Below are positions 31,032 through 38,758 of a DNA stretch of 64,000 nucleotides, one piece after another. Where the stretch lies: IMG/VR virus record IMGVR_UViG_3300012924_000007, positions 1 through 64,000 of that record. One strand, 5' to 3'. The stretch comes from a virus. Position 1 is the first letter of the stretch, and each line of letters starts with the position of its first letter. Under the pieces are notes generated by a model that saw only the letters and a list, made by a program, of their open reading frames with translations, had not been told where the DNA came from and did no database searches. The translations under genes were made by a program, and so were the position numbers.

Positions 31032-31186
31032 TTACATCCCACGAAGAATATACCATAGTAATGAAAGAAATTGAATCTCTTTTTGATAAAGGATTTTCTA
31101 AATTGTCACAGGAGGAGGATGATAGACTTGAAGATTTATCAAATGCTGCTGAAAAATGGGAAATAGCTCATTATAACTTTGATTAA
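31025..31186 (+). CDS. HigA-type antitoxin N-terminal segment, orphan (53 aa)
   Basis: ATG 31025 to TAA 31184-31186. The sequence begins MLITSHEEYTIVMKEIESLF and ends DDRLEDLSNAAEKWEIAHYN. This follows the I.t.eeY..al.eIe.Lf....ee.rLe.L......wE..hy pattern of the N-terminal dimerisation/toxin-binding region of HigA (type II antitoxins of the XRE class). The DNA-binding half is absent and no toxin gene is adjacent. It may act as a stand-alone antitoxin against host HigB-like toxins, or simply be a decayed remnant. Motif-memory assignment only. Confidence 0.5.
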   Translation: MLITSHEEYTIVMKEIESLFDKGFSKLSQEEDDRLEDLSNAAEKWEIAHYNFD

Positions 31187-31197
31187 TACTATAAACA

Positions 31198-31413
31198 ATG
31201 GAAGATCAATACATAGTTAAATACGGAGATAGTCCTAATCATTATTGCGATGATCAGGATTTTCAAGAAATAGGTAACTGGGAAGCAGTTGAAAAATGGT
31301 TGGAAAATAGATCTTTAGAACATGGGGACGAAATTTATAAAATTGAACTGGTTGCTAAAGTAAAATCAGAGACAACATTAAAATTACAAATTGATTTAAA
31401 AGAGAAATTATGA
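31198..31413 (+). CDS. hypothetical acidic protein, 71 aa
   Basis: Acidic protein with a Trp-containing helix (NWEAVEKWLENRSLEHGDEI) followed by a strand and a charged helix. It overlaps the next gene by 4 nt. Unrecognised. Confidence 0.55.
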   Translation: MEDQYIVKYGDSPNHYCDDQDFQEIGNWEAVEKWLENRSLEHGDEIYKIELVAKVKSETTLKLQIDLKEKL

Positions 31414-31571
31414 CCAAAGGAGAATTTGTTAAGTTACTTGATAAATATGATGACAATAAAGAGTTTTCTATTTTTGTTGAGGGTGTGGCTGAAGACACAT
31501 TTGTAAATTTGATGAGTATCCAGGAAATATGTGAAGATTCAACCGATTTAATTCTTAATGTAAGTATATAA
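31410..31571 (+). CDS. hypothetical small protein, 53 aa
   Basis: ATG 31410 to TAA 31569-31571 (MTKGEFVKLLDKYDDNKEFS...). The helix-strand-strand pattern looks like a compact domain. It is coupled to its upstream neighbour by ATGA and lies 2 nt before the UDG gene. Confidence 0.55.
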   Translation: MTKGEFVKLLDKYDDNKEFSIFVEGVAEDTFVNLMSIQEICEDSTDLILNVSI

Positions 31572-31573
31572 AG

Positions 31574-32299
31574 ATGAATATCGATAAAATAAATTGCTCA
31601 GAAAGCTGGAAACCTTATTTGGAACCATTTGTATCTACGAAAGAGTTTGATGATATTTTCCTACAGCTACAAACTATTGGGAAGAGTAAGAAGATTTCCC
31701 CTGCCGCGTTCAATTTATTTCGTCCATTTCGTGAATGTAACTATGAGGATCTAAAAGTAGTCATATTAGCAGATGGTCCTTACAACAATATCAGGAGTAA
31801 TAAAATAGTAGCAGATGGGTTGGCCTTTTCGTGTGCAGAAACTGGGGTATTAGAGAAAGAGTTGGAAGTATGGTATGATGGGGTAGAAAGGGACTTATTT
31901 GACGGTTTAAAGCTGGATATAGATATTTCATCTGATCTTACAGGTTTGGCCTCACAGGGGGTATTATTACTGAATACCGCCCTCAGTACTACAGCAGGAG
32001 ATAAATACCCTCACTTTGATATCTGGCGACCGTTTATAACCTACCTCCTTAAATCAGTTATCAACCCTTATCCAGCTCCTTTGGTGGTTATTTGTATGGG
32101 GGATTTAGTGAAAGTAGATATTGAATCAGTTTCTTCAGAACATGAGCTTCTTATGTGTGATCACCCAAAGACAGCTATTAGTGGATTTAGGAGATGGAAC
32201 CATAGGGATGTTTTCTCTAAAACTAACGAATTCCTGTTAAAAACCAGAAATGAGTCTATTGAATGGGTGGAAACAATTAAATTTTGTGAAACTAATTAA
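31574..32299 (+). CDS. ung: uracil-DNA glycosylase family 1-like, altered active site
   Basis: A 241-residue member of the UNG superfamily. The regions align as follows: the water-activating loop VVILADGPYNN replaces the canonical GQDPYH, then DGLAFSC (uracil pocket Phe kept), then SQGVLLLNTALS (canonical QGVLLLN) and the minor-groove loop DHPKTAISGFRRWNHRDVFSK (canonical HPSPLS...GF). Overall identity of motifs is clear, but the catalytic Asp position reads Gly, with an Asp one residue earlier. The protein may be a uracil-DNA binder, a slow enzyme or a decoy rather than a normal glycosylase. It is the last gene before the promoter at 32283. Confidence 0.8.
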   Translation: MNIDKINCSESWKPYLEPFVSTKEFDDIFLQLQTIGKSKKISPAAFNLFRPFRECNYEDLKVVILADGPYNNIRSNKIVADGLAFSCAETGVLEKELEVWYDGVERDLFDGLKLDIDISSDLTGLASQGVLLLNTALSTTAGDKYPHFDIWRPFITYLLKSVINPYPAPLVVICMGDLVKVDIESVSSEHELLMCDHPKTAISGFRRWNHRDVFSKTNEFLLKTRNESIEWVETIKFCETN

Positions 32300-32331
32300 A
32301 ATAATTATCTTTACGTCATAATTATTAGTTT
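32283..32331 (+). promoter_or_regulatory. promoter with inverted AAACTAAT operator
   Basis: TTTG (32283-32286), 19 nt, TATCTTTA (32306-32313). AAACTAATTA at 32289-32298 and ATTAGTTT at 32324-32331 form an inverted repeat around the -7 box; the second arm abuts the ATG at 32332. The promoter begins inside the 3' end of the UDG gene. Confidence 0.75.
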
Positions 32332-32574
32332 ATGACTGATGAAGAATTGAAGATTACTAAAGGAAAGTTACGATTATTACGTAATAAATACTTTTGGCAA
32401 GTATTAAAAGATTTTAAAGAAGTAAACCTCAACAACACCCTGTCTCCTTGGTTACAGTTAGAATGTATATATGGAAAAGCTGTTGCAGATGAGAAGAAGC
32501 CCAAATACCGCCAGAAATCGTTATTAGAACAGATAGAAGAACAGAAGAACGAAAACCCTACCATTGAAGAATAA
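32332..32574 (+). CDS. hypothetical protein, 80 aa
   Basis: Helical, charged protein (DEELKITKGKLRLLRNKYFW). First gene of the nuclease/ATPase operon under the promoter at 32283. Its stop overlaps the next start by 11 nt. Unrecognised. Confidence 0.6.
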   Translation: MTDEELKITKGKLRLLRNKYFWQVLKDFKEVNLNNTLSPWLQLECIYGKAVADEKKPKYRQKSLLEQIEEQKNENPTIEE

Positions 32575-33223
32575 GAAAACACCTACGAGAAGCGATACTA
32601 GTCCTAAAGCAAGATTTCAAAGAAAAGTTAAAGCTAAACCTGTATCTAAAGAAGGTTATTTAGATGGTATATTCTATGAAAGCCTTACTGAGATGTACTC
32701 CCTTTCCTGGTTATTAGAATTAAAGAAAGCCGGTTATGTGAAAGAGATTACCCGTAGTGAGTCTTTCCTTCTATCTGATAGTATTACTAATGACTTTGTT
32801 ATCCAGATGAAGCGGGGCAGTAAACCAGCAGCCCAGACATTAGTACATGGTCATAGTTACACAGCTGATTACAATGCTATTTTCACAAAGAAAGCTATTG
32901 GAGTATTCTGTTGGGTACTTGGAAGTGGAACTAAATGGGAGAAACACTGGTTGGTGTGTCATGATCATAAGAAAGATGAGTATTACTGTCATATTGAAGT
33001 TAAACCAGATTTTACTGACTGGAAAGGGAAGACATCTAAAGCAGTTAATGATTGTAAATGGGTGTACCAGAAATACGGGAAATTCATTAACATTTTTAAG
33101 CCCGAAAATAGATTTGAACCAACTTTTACTCCTAGTACTTATTTACTAACAGGTACAGGAAAGAATAGAAAGATTTCATACGAGACAAGGACATTAAATG
33201 AGTATTTAACTCAATTTAAATGA
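32564..33223 (+). CDS. Holliday-junction-resolvase-like nuclease (DUF1064-type, PD-(D/E)XK)
   Basis: A 219-residue protein starting with TTG at 32564. The PD-(D/E)XK core is visible as YESLTEMYSLSWLLELKKAG (helix with Glu), a middle strand pair ending in YTADYNAIF (catalytic Asp), and CHIEVKPDF (E-x-K). This matches DUF1064/Hjc-like phage nucleases that cut branched DNA. The N-terminus is Lys/Arg-rich. It overlaps the AAA+ ATPase gene by 4 nt, so the two are likely made together. Confidence 0.7.
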   Translation: MKNKKTPTRSDTSPKARFQRKVKAKPVSKEGYLDGIFYESLTEMYSLSWLLELKKAGYVKEITRSESFLLSDSITNDFVIQMKRGSKPAAQTLVHGHSYTADYNAIFTKKAIGVFCWVLGSGTKWEKHWLVCHDHKKDEYYCHIEVKPDFTDWKGKTSKAVNDCKWVYQKYGKFINIFKPENRFEPTFTPSTYLLTGTGKNRKISYETRTLNEYLTQFK

Positions 33224-34290
33224 ATCAAGACTGGCAAGATGACCTTGAGGAATTAGGAGATGAAGACTATATACCAGAGTCAGAAGATGATGTTGATACA
33301 TCTAACTTAATTGACGGATTTACATTAACAGAAATTTTAGAATCATATTTTAACAATAAGAAAAAAATGGCTGAAGATAAAAAAGAAGAAAAAGTACAAT
33401 ATAGTCAGTGGTTGAAAAGGGGTACAAGTACTTTCATCCCCGCTGACAATTCTAATACACAAAAGGAATTAGATGCTGGAGTTTATAACATAAGATTCGC
33501 AGATGGAGTTGGATTTTACCTCTTTAAGAAAAATCTTAACCTTGATGAACTAGTGGATCTTCCGATGAAGGAAGGAGACGCTGTTGTAACTGGTATTAAA
33601 ACATTCTGGGAACGTGAAGAGAAATTTAAAGAGTATGGATATACATATAAACGAGGTGTGTTACTTTATGGTGAGGCTGGTATGGGGAAATCTTGTTTGA
33701 TTAATAAACTATGTAAACACTTAGTTGAAAAATTAAACGGTATAGTTATTTATATTTCTCAATCTGGAGAATTGGACAGTTATTATAAATTTTCCAGCGA
33801 AATATTAAGGGTCATTGAACCTAACAGGCGGCTGGTCGTGTGCATAGAAGATATTGATGGCCTATGTGCTTATAAAGAAAATGAAACTACTCTATTGAAC
33901 ATTTTAGACGGTGTTAATCAGATCAATAATGTAGTGTACATTGGTACTACAAATTTCCCAGAAAATCTTACGGCCAGGATTTTGAATAGACCTTCCAGGT
34001 TTGATTTAAGAATTGAAGTTAAAGCTCCAAATGCCGAATGTAGAGAAATATATTTCAAGGCTAAGTTAAAAGATAGTGATTTAAATATTATAGATCTTAA
34101 AAGCTGGGTAGACCAAACTGAAGGAATGAGCATGGCTCATTTGGGAGAATTGATCAAATCTGTAATCATTATTGGAAATACTTTTGAAGAGACTATTCAG
34201 AGATTAGTAGAAATGAAAAAACTTCCATCCAGTCATGAATTTGGTAAAGAGACAAAGAGTATAGGATATTTTGGTAAAAAAACAGGATGA
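33220..34290 (+). CDS. AAA+ ATPase (BCS1/Rubisco-activase-like)
   Basis: A 356-residue AAA+ protein. The acidic N-terminus (about 1-60) is followed by a small beta domain and the ATPase core: Walker A LLYGEAGMGKSCLINKLCKH (about 149-168), Walker B VVCIEDIDGL (about 206-215), sensor 1 VVYIGTTNFPENL and arginine finger NRPSRFDLRIEV. Of these features the NRPSRFD block is typical of the BCS1/FtsH group. An ATPase of this class is a conserved member of crAss-like replication modules. The role is unknown; remodelling of replication or recombination complexes is a fair inference. Confidence 0.88.
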   Translation: MNQDWQDDLEELGDEDYIPESEDDVDTSNLIDGFTLTEILESYFNNKKKMAEDKKEEKVQYSQWLKRGTSTFIPADNSNTQKELDAGVYNIRFADGVGFYLFKKNLNLDELVDLPMKEGDAVVTGIKTFWEREEKFKEYGYTYKRGVLLYGEAGMGKSCLINKLCKHLVEKLNGIVIYISQSGELDSYYKFSSEILRVIEPNRRLVVCIEDIDGLCAYKENETTLLNILDGVNQINNVVYIGTTNFPENLTARILNRPSRFDLRIEVKAPNAECREIYFKAKLKDSDLNIIDLKSWVDQTEGMSMAHLGELIKSVIIIGNTFEETIQRLVEMKKLPSSHEFGKETKSIGYFGKKTG

Positions 34291-34338
34291 TTGTTCACAA
34301 AAGGCATCTGTTTACGAAAACGCAAACACACAAATAAA

Positions 34339-34743
34339 ATGTACGCAAATTTTAATCGATATGACAATAAGGGACGTCGTCTTTCCCTCTTTGCTGAAGA
34401 AGAGAATAATAAACTAAAGATCTATGTAATCACCTGCTCTAAATCAGATCAGTTTTGTAAGAAAGATGGATGGTGGTATCTGGAACTTCATCAGAGATAT
34501 TTAGCTGGGGATATTCAAGAAAACGATTTGGAAGAATTATTTGTACCACATCCTCAAGTATTTGAAATAGCTGTTATTGATAATAAACCCAAGAAAACTT
34601 TTATCAATTGGTGTAATGAAAACTTCTATTTCTTAAAAGAAAAACAAGTACGATACAATAGGTGGTGGGTTGAAAATAAGGATGGAATTAGAGTTCATGT
34701 AAAAGACAGTCCATTATGTTCAAATAAATTATCTAAATGGTAA
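34339..34743 (+). CDS. hypothetical protein, 134 aa
   Basis: ATG 34339 (MYANFNRYDNKGRRLSLFAE) is chosen; a TTG at 34291, directly after the previous stop, would add 16 basic residues and cannot be excluded. Trp-rich beta protein (KKDGWWYLELHQRY). It overlaps the next gene by 7 nt. Unrecognised. Confidence 0.55.
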   Translation: MYANFNRYDNKGRRLSLFAEEENNKLKIYVITCSKSDQFCKKDGWWYLELHQRYLAGDIQENDLEELFVPHPQVFEIAVIDNKPKKTFINWCNENFYFLKEKQVRYNRWWVENKDGIRVHVKDSPLCSNKLSKW

Positions 34744-35798
34744 TGGTTACTCAAAATGTACAACAACCTCAAACACAGATTAAATATCTCAGCTATAGCG
34801 CTATAAAAATGTTCCTGGATAATAGAATGAAGTTCAGGAAGAAGTATATCCTCAAAGAAAAAGTCAAGGAAGAAAATGATGCAATAAGGTTAGGTAATTT
34901 AGTGGATTTCTACCTTACTTGTGATGAGGATACTTTCGATGAGAAATTTGTACTTACATCTGCTGAGAAACCAAGTGGACAGATGTTGGATTTCGTCGAT
35001 GCTTTGAAGAAAAGGACCATAGCAGCTGTAGACTCAAATGATGTCATCACTAAAGAAATGGAAGTCCTTATTGGGGAAGCATTCAATGATGTTAAGTACA
35101 ATGCAGCTGGTGAGGAAGTGAAGTTTAAGAAGAAAGATATTGACTACGTGTTAAATGAATTCTTGACTAAGAAAATAGGGTACGACTATTACATAGAGTT
35201 CAGGAATTCCATGGATAAAACTGTAGTAACTCCAGATGAAGTTGAGAAGGCTGAGATTATAGTTAGGCAATTGAAAAACGATCCTAATACATATGCTATC
35301 TTCAATCCAGAAGAAGATGGAGATGTAGAATGGTTTAATCAGTTCCCATTTGAAATAGAATTGGAGGGTTATACAATCAAAGGTATGATAGATCGTTTGA
35401 AGGTAGATCATAAGAACAAGATTATCAAGCCACTAGACATAAAAATCACATTTCAAGTCGAGTCGTTTGAGTGGGCATACTTAGATGATATGTACTATCT
35501 CCAAAATGGAGTATATCATTATGCTCTGGAAGAAATGTTCCCTGATTATGTAGTTGAACCAGTATCCTTTATTGCAGGTGACAGCAATGCCTTTTTAAGG
35601 CCCTTAGTGTGGCATACAACATTAGCACATGCTAGACAAGGTGTAGATGGGTTTGATTACAGAGGAAGGCACTGGAAGGGGATAAAAGAGGCTCTGAAAG
35701 AGATCCGCTGGCATACTGAAGTCTCTAACGATTGGAGAATATCATTTGATAATTATAGGAATTCGGGTAATTTATCAATAAAGCAATTTGCATTATGA
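34737..35798 (+). CDS. PD-(D/E)XK exonuclease (RecE/Cas4-like)
   Basis: A 353-residue nuclease. It starts SYSAIKMFLDNRMKFRKKYI (the S.s.l..f...p..f...y motif of RecB/RecE-type nucleases), then RLGNLVDFYLT, the metal-binding core KGMIDRLKVDHKNKIIKPLD followed by IKI (D...D-x-K), and the C-terminal QNGVYHYALEEMFP helix (Q..Y motif). Exonucleases of this kind make 3' tails for the annealing protein; the Erf-like protein is encoded at 27475. Overlaps both neighbours slightly. Confidence 0.78.
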   Translation: MVMVTQNVQQPQTQIKYLSYSAIKMFLDNRMKFRKKYILKEKVKEENDAIRLGNLVDFYLTCDEDTFDEKFVLTSAEKPSGQMLDFVDALKKRTIAAVDSNDVITKEMEVLIGEAFNDVKYNAAGEEVKFKKKDIDYVLNEFLTKKIGYDYYIEFRNSMDKTVVTPDEVEKAEIIVRQLKNDPNTYAIFNPEEDGDVEWFNQFPFEIELEGYTIKGMIDRLKVDHKNKIIKPLDIKITFQVESFEWAYLDDMYYLQNGVYHYALEEMFPDYVVEPVSFIAGDSNAFLRPLVWHTTLAHARQGVDGFDYRGRHWKGIKEALKEIRWHTEVSNDWRISFDNYRNSGNLSIKQFAL

Positions 35799-36142
35799 AA
35801 GGAATATTATTAGGGGAGTTGGAGTTTAATAAAGAACGTTATCATTGTGACGGATCAGGTCCAAGTTATTTATGGGTAGGTAGGTATGAAACAGGGCAAT
35901 TGTGGTATGAAGAAAGTCCTAGCAATTTACGAACTGGATGGGGAAATATAACATTTATGGATAAGGATAGGGATCTATTCCAATATCTAAAAGAAGTTAC
36001 TATTGGGATGGATGTAGATTGTGGTAGACTTTCTGATGGAGGGCATCTGATCCAGTCTTTCAAAGGTGCTAAAGTGAGATTGAAAGGGATGACTGAATGG
36101 ATCTCTAATGATCAAATACCAGAGAATGAAGCCAAACAATAG
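35795..36142 (+). CDS. hypothetical protein, 115 aa
   Basis: Gly/Trp/Tyr-rich beta protein (YLWVGRYETGQLWYEESPSN). It overlaps the nuclease gene by 4 nt. Unrecognised. Confidence 0.6.
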   Translation: MKGILLGELEFNKERYHCDGSGPSYLWVGRYETGQLWYEESPSNLRTGWGNITFMDKDRDLFQYLKEVTIGMDVDCGRLSDGGHLIQSFKGAKVRLKGMTEWISNDQIPENEAKQ

Positions 36143-36635
36143 TACCATCTTTTTACTCCCAGGATTAGGTTTGAATCGTAAAGAACTAACTGAGAAATAC
36201 GGGTTTGTAAATGCTTTTATTGGAGATGTCAATAGAACAATACGTATCAAAGGAGTCTATTTATTATTTACAGGTATGAATGGGCATTTCTTTGAGGACT
36301 ATCCTGAATTTACTAACATATTTGAAGATTTGTATGAACCAGTTAGGGGTTCTAATTATATGGTGCTAGTTATCCCATTTCCTAAACATTTTATTAAAGA
36401 TTACAAGACCATATTAAAAGGAGAGTACTCCAAACTGTCAAAGAAATACAAAGAGTTATTCCCAGATACCATGAACGATAAACCCAGTCTTTATCATCAT
36501 ATCTTTAATAAAACAGATGGGTTGAAGAAGTATTGGGAGGAAAATCTTGATTCTGAGTTAAATACTGATCTTGACTTTTGGGACAAATTCGATAGCGAAA
36601 CTGAGACATTAGACATTAATAAAATAAAACTATAA
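36126..36635 (+). CDS. hypothetical protein, 169 aa
   Basis: ATG 36126 (MKPNNSTIFLLPGLGLNRKE) reduces the overlap with the previous gene to 17 nt; an ATG at 36108 is also possible. Alpha/beta soluble protein with an acidic C-terminal helix. Family not recognised, but its size and position within the recombination operon suggest a conserved phage protein. Confidence 0.6.
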   Translation: MKPNNSTIFLLPGLGLNRKELTEKYGFVNAFIGDVNRTIRIKGVYLLFTGMNGHFFEDYPEFTNIFEDLYEPVRGSNYMVLVIPFPKHFIKDYKTILKGEYSKLSKKYKELFPDTMNDKPSLYHHIFNKTDGLKKYWEENLDSELNTDLDFWDKFDSETETLDINKIKL

Positions 36636-36638
36636 AAA

Positions 36639-36842
36639 ATGAAAAATCAAATTAAAATTCAATCAGTAAATTCTGGAATAGTTTCATCAAGCATGACTGT
36701 TTTAGGCAGAAGTTTTTTTGAAGTTACAGACATAGATAATAATGTTCTAGGTCATGTAACCGGAGATAATTTAAATAATCAATTAAAACAAATGGGATTT
36801 ACAGTGGTAGAATATGTAAATTCTAATAATAAACCAGTATGA
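36639..36842 (+). CDS. hypothetical protein, 67 aa
   Basis: Beta-rich small protein (VSSSMTVLGRSFFEVTDIDN) with an internal NNVLGHVTGDNLNNQL. It overlaps the next gene by 4 nt. Unrecognised. Confidence 0.6.
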   Translation: MKNQIKIQSVNSGIVSSSMTVLGRSFFEVTDIDNNVLGHVTGDNLNNQLKQMGFTVVEYVNSNNKPV

Positions 36843-37192
36843 GAAAACTACTTAACCCAGTAGAGATTAAAAATTCCTATCCGAAAGCATACGCAAAGCT
36901 GGAAGAATGGGTAAAGCAAGATTATAATGATTCTGCTCTACCCAAGGAAATTAAAGAAGCATTTACTCTTGATAATTTAGTTACTGGAGCTTTAACTGCT
37001 GGATATAGATCTTTATGGGGATTTTTTGATGAGAATGAAATATATCTATTTGTAGCTAGAGATGGTGATTCATTTGGATATGGTATTGGACCATCTAAAA
37101 ACGGAATGATGGCAAATGGATTCGATGAAAGAATGGAAGCAGAAATAGAAGGATTTTTTATAGCATTTAACCTGTTAGAAAAAACGTTATGA
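36839..37192 (+). CDS. hypothetical protein, 117 aa
   Basis: Alpha/beta protein with a Gly-rich loop (FVARDGDSFGYGIGPSKNGM). Coupled by ATGA overlaps to both neighbours. Unrecognised. Confidence 0.6.
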   Translation: MRKLLNPVEIKNSYPKAYAKLEEWVKQDYNDSALPKEIKEAFTLDNLVTGALTAGYRSLWGFFDENEIYLFVARDGDSFGYGIGPSKNGMMANGFDERMEAEIEGFFIAFNLLEKTL

Positions 37193-37569
37193 CAAAAACA
37201 GAATACTTCGAGTATGCAAAAGACTTTTTTAACCAATGTATAGAAACATCAAAGGCAAAAAATGCAGATTATACTGGTGGTAGTCCTGATCCATTTTCTA
37301 ACTTTACTTCTGTAGAGGTTTTAGGTATTAAAACGGAGGTTGGATTTATCACGAGAATGTTTGATAAGATGAAACGAATTTCCTCTTTCGTACAAAACGG
37401 AGAATTGCAAGTAAAAGATGAATCTGTGATTGATACATTACAAGATCTTGCTAATTATAGTGCTTTGTTGGCTGGTTATATCCAAAGTCAGAAGAGAAAA
37501 AATTTTCCTGATTTTCCATCGATCATATGTACATCAAGTACGCCACCATATAATAGTATATTAAAATGA
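37189..37569 (+). CDS. MazG-like / DUF1599-type nucleotide-pool protein
   Basis: A 126-residue all-helical protein with the block KAKNADYTGGSPDPFSNF at the N-terminus, then EVGFITRMFDKMKRISSFV (R..DK..Ri) and ESVIDTLQDLANYSALLAGY (DTl.DlanY). These are the features of the DUF1599/Nmad1 group, which is related to all-alpha NTP pyrophosphohydrolases (MazG fold). It may adjust nucleotide pools together with the dUTPase encoded at 41170. Confidence 0.65.
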   Translation: MTKTEYFEYAKDFFNQCIETSKAKNADYTGGSPDPFSNFTSVEVLGIKTEVGFITRMFDKMKRISSFVQNGELQVKDESVIDTLQDLANYSALLAGYIQSQKRKNFPDFPSIICTSSTPPYNSILK

Positions 37570-37826
37570 ATAAAGAATCCCTTAAGCTACTATTGACAGG
37601 TTTTGTGCAAGTGGCGTTAGTTAGCTGTAATACCTATCAAATAGCACATAAACAATGGGTGGGGATATTTGTAGTGGGATTTCTTATTTCGTTGGTGTGG
37701 TCGTGGAACATTAGACGTGTCTGTTTTGGATCATTTATGGATAGACTACTCTACTGTTCTGGAGCTGCGATTGGATCTGTTATGGGTTGTTTAGCGGCAG
37801 ATTTGTGGTATACTCATTTAAAATAA
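37566..37826 (+). CDS. small membrane protein, 86 aa
   Basis: Three hydrophobic stretches: LLLTGFVQVALVSC, WVGIFVVGFLISLVW and LLYCSGAAIGSVMGCLAAD. Predicted two to three membrane spans with basic loops (NIRRVCFGSFMDR). Function unknown. Confidence 0.6.
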   Translation: MNKESLKLLLTGFVQVALVSCNTYQIAHKQWVGIFVVGFLISLVWSWNIRRVCFGSFMDRLLYCSGAAIGSVMGCLAADLWYTHLK

Positions 37827-37830
37827 TATT

Positions 37831-38124
37831 ATGTGTACATGTGTTTCTGTAGTATCAGATGAAATTATAAGATCAGCAAGAAAAGATCATTATTGTTCTT
37901 CTTGTGAATTTGTTCAAGATCATATTGGTAAGTGGGATATAGGATTTTTCTCTTTCACTGATCTAAGACTAATAGTAAAAGCCCGACAAGATAATTGGAA
38001 AATCCTAAAAGGTACTTCCTATCAAAAGCAAGTAAATGTAATGGATGGAAGAATTTATACTTTTAAATGTCGTCCTGAAATGCATAAACTTTGCATAAAA
38101 TATGACTTATATCCTGAGTGTTAA
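37831..38124 (+). CDS. Cys-rich putative zinc-binding protein, 97 aa
   Basis: MCTCVS at the N-terminus, then RKDHYCSSCEFV and KCRPEMHKLCIKY give at least seven Cys/His ligands in a zinc-ribbon-like order. Small proteins of this type are frequent in phages of Bacteroidetes; the role is unknown. Confidence 0.6.
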   Translation: MCTCVSVVSDEIIRSARKDHYCSSCEFVQDHIGKWDIGFFSFTDLRLIVKARQDNWKILKGTSYQKQVNVMDGRIYTFKCRPEMHKLCIKYDLYPEC

Positions 38125-38141
38125 AAACAGTAAATAAATAT

Positions 38142-38576
38142 ATGAACGAACTATCAATAACAGAGAAGACCTTAATAGATGGGTATAATAATGATTTCTA
38201 CTTTAAGACTGGAAAGAAGATTGAATTTAAAGTATTAAGTAAATGGGAAACTCTTTGTAGACTGGGGGATAAAATTCCAACAGATGAATTATTCTCCCTT
38301 ATTTTAGAAGGGGGTGGTTGGACAAAAGAGGAAGTATTTGAAAATACTAAAAGAGTCAACACTGTTTTAAAACGGAGAATTGTGTTTTTTATCTTACACT
38401 GCAATAACGTCTCATATAAAGAGATTGGCAGACTCTCTGGAAATGACCATACTACTGCTATAGATGCAATTAAGAAACTTGAGATTGAGATAGAGACTAA
38501 TTATCCCATGCAAAAATTATTGAGAGAAATAATGATATTTGTAACTGGTACTGTAAACTCTGTAACTATTAATTAA
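38142..38576 (+). CDS. DnaA domain IV-like DNA-binding protein
   Basis: A 144-residue protein (ATG 38142; a GTG at 38118 would extend it). The C-terminal region reads RRIVFFILHCNNVSYKEIGR, then LSGNDHTTAIDAIKKLE. This closely follows the DnaA domain IV signature R.i.myl.....s..eIG...GgrDHTTv..a...i, the part that reads DnaA boxes. There is no AAA+ domain. It could bind the phage origin or interfere with host DnaA; both are inferences. It precedes a terminator and the RecA-like gene's promoter. Confidence 0.65.
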   Translation: MNELSITEKTLIDGYNNDFYFKTGKKIEFKVLSKWETLCRLGDKIPTDELFSLILEGGGWTKEEVFENTKRVNTVLKRRIVFFILHCNNVSYKEIGRLSGNDHTTAIDAIKKLEIEIETNYPMQKLLREIMIFVTGTVNSVTIN

Positions 38577-38646
38577 CACTTAAACGCTCTTAAAGGAAGG
38601 GTTGTAAATGTTAAACACTATAGTTTTTGTAACGCGAAGAACATAC

Positions 38647-38673
38647 TCCCTGGCATTCTTGCTGGGGATTTTT
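38647..38673 (+). terminator. intrinsic terminator (moderate)
   Basis: TCCCTGGC (38647-38654) pairs with GCTGGGGA (38661-38668) with two G-T pairs and a 6-nt loop, followed by TTTTT. It lies between the DnaA-like gene and the promoter at 38709. Confidence 0.6.
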
Positions 38674-38708
38674 ATGCACTAAAGTAATGAATAAAATCAG
38701 TAATTCAC

Positions 38709-38757
38709 TTGTTAAAACTAATTAAAATCATTATCTTTGTAGATAAATAATTAGTTT
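38709..38757 (+). promoter_or_regulatory. promoter with 10-bp inverted operator
   Basis: TTG (38709-38711), 20 nt, TATCTTTG (38732-38739). AAACTAATTA (38715-38724) and TAATTAGTTT (38748-38757) form a perfect 10-bp inverted repeat bracketing the -7 box; the ATG follows at 38759. This is the clearest copy of the module. Confidence 0.8.
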
Positions 38758-38758
38758 A

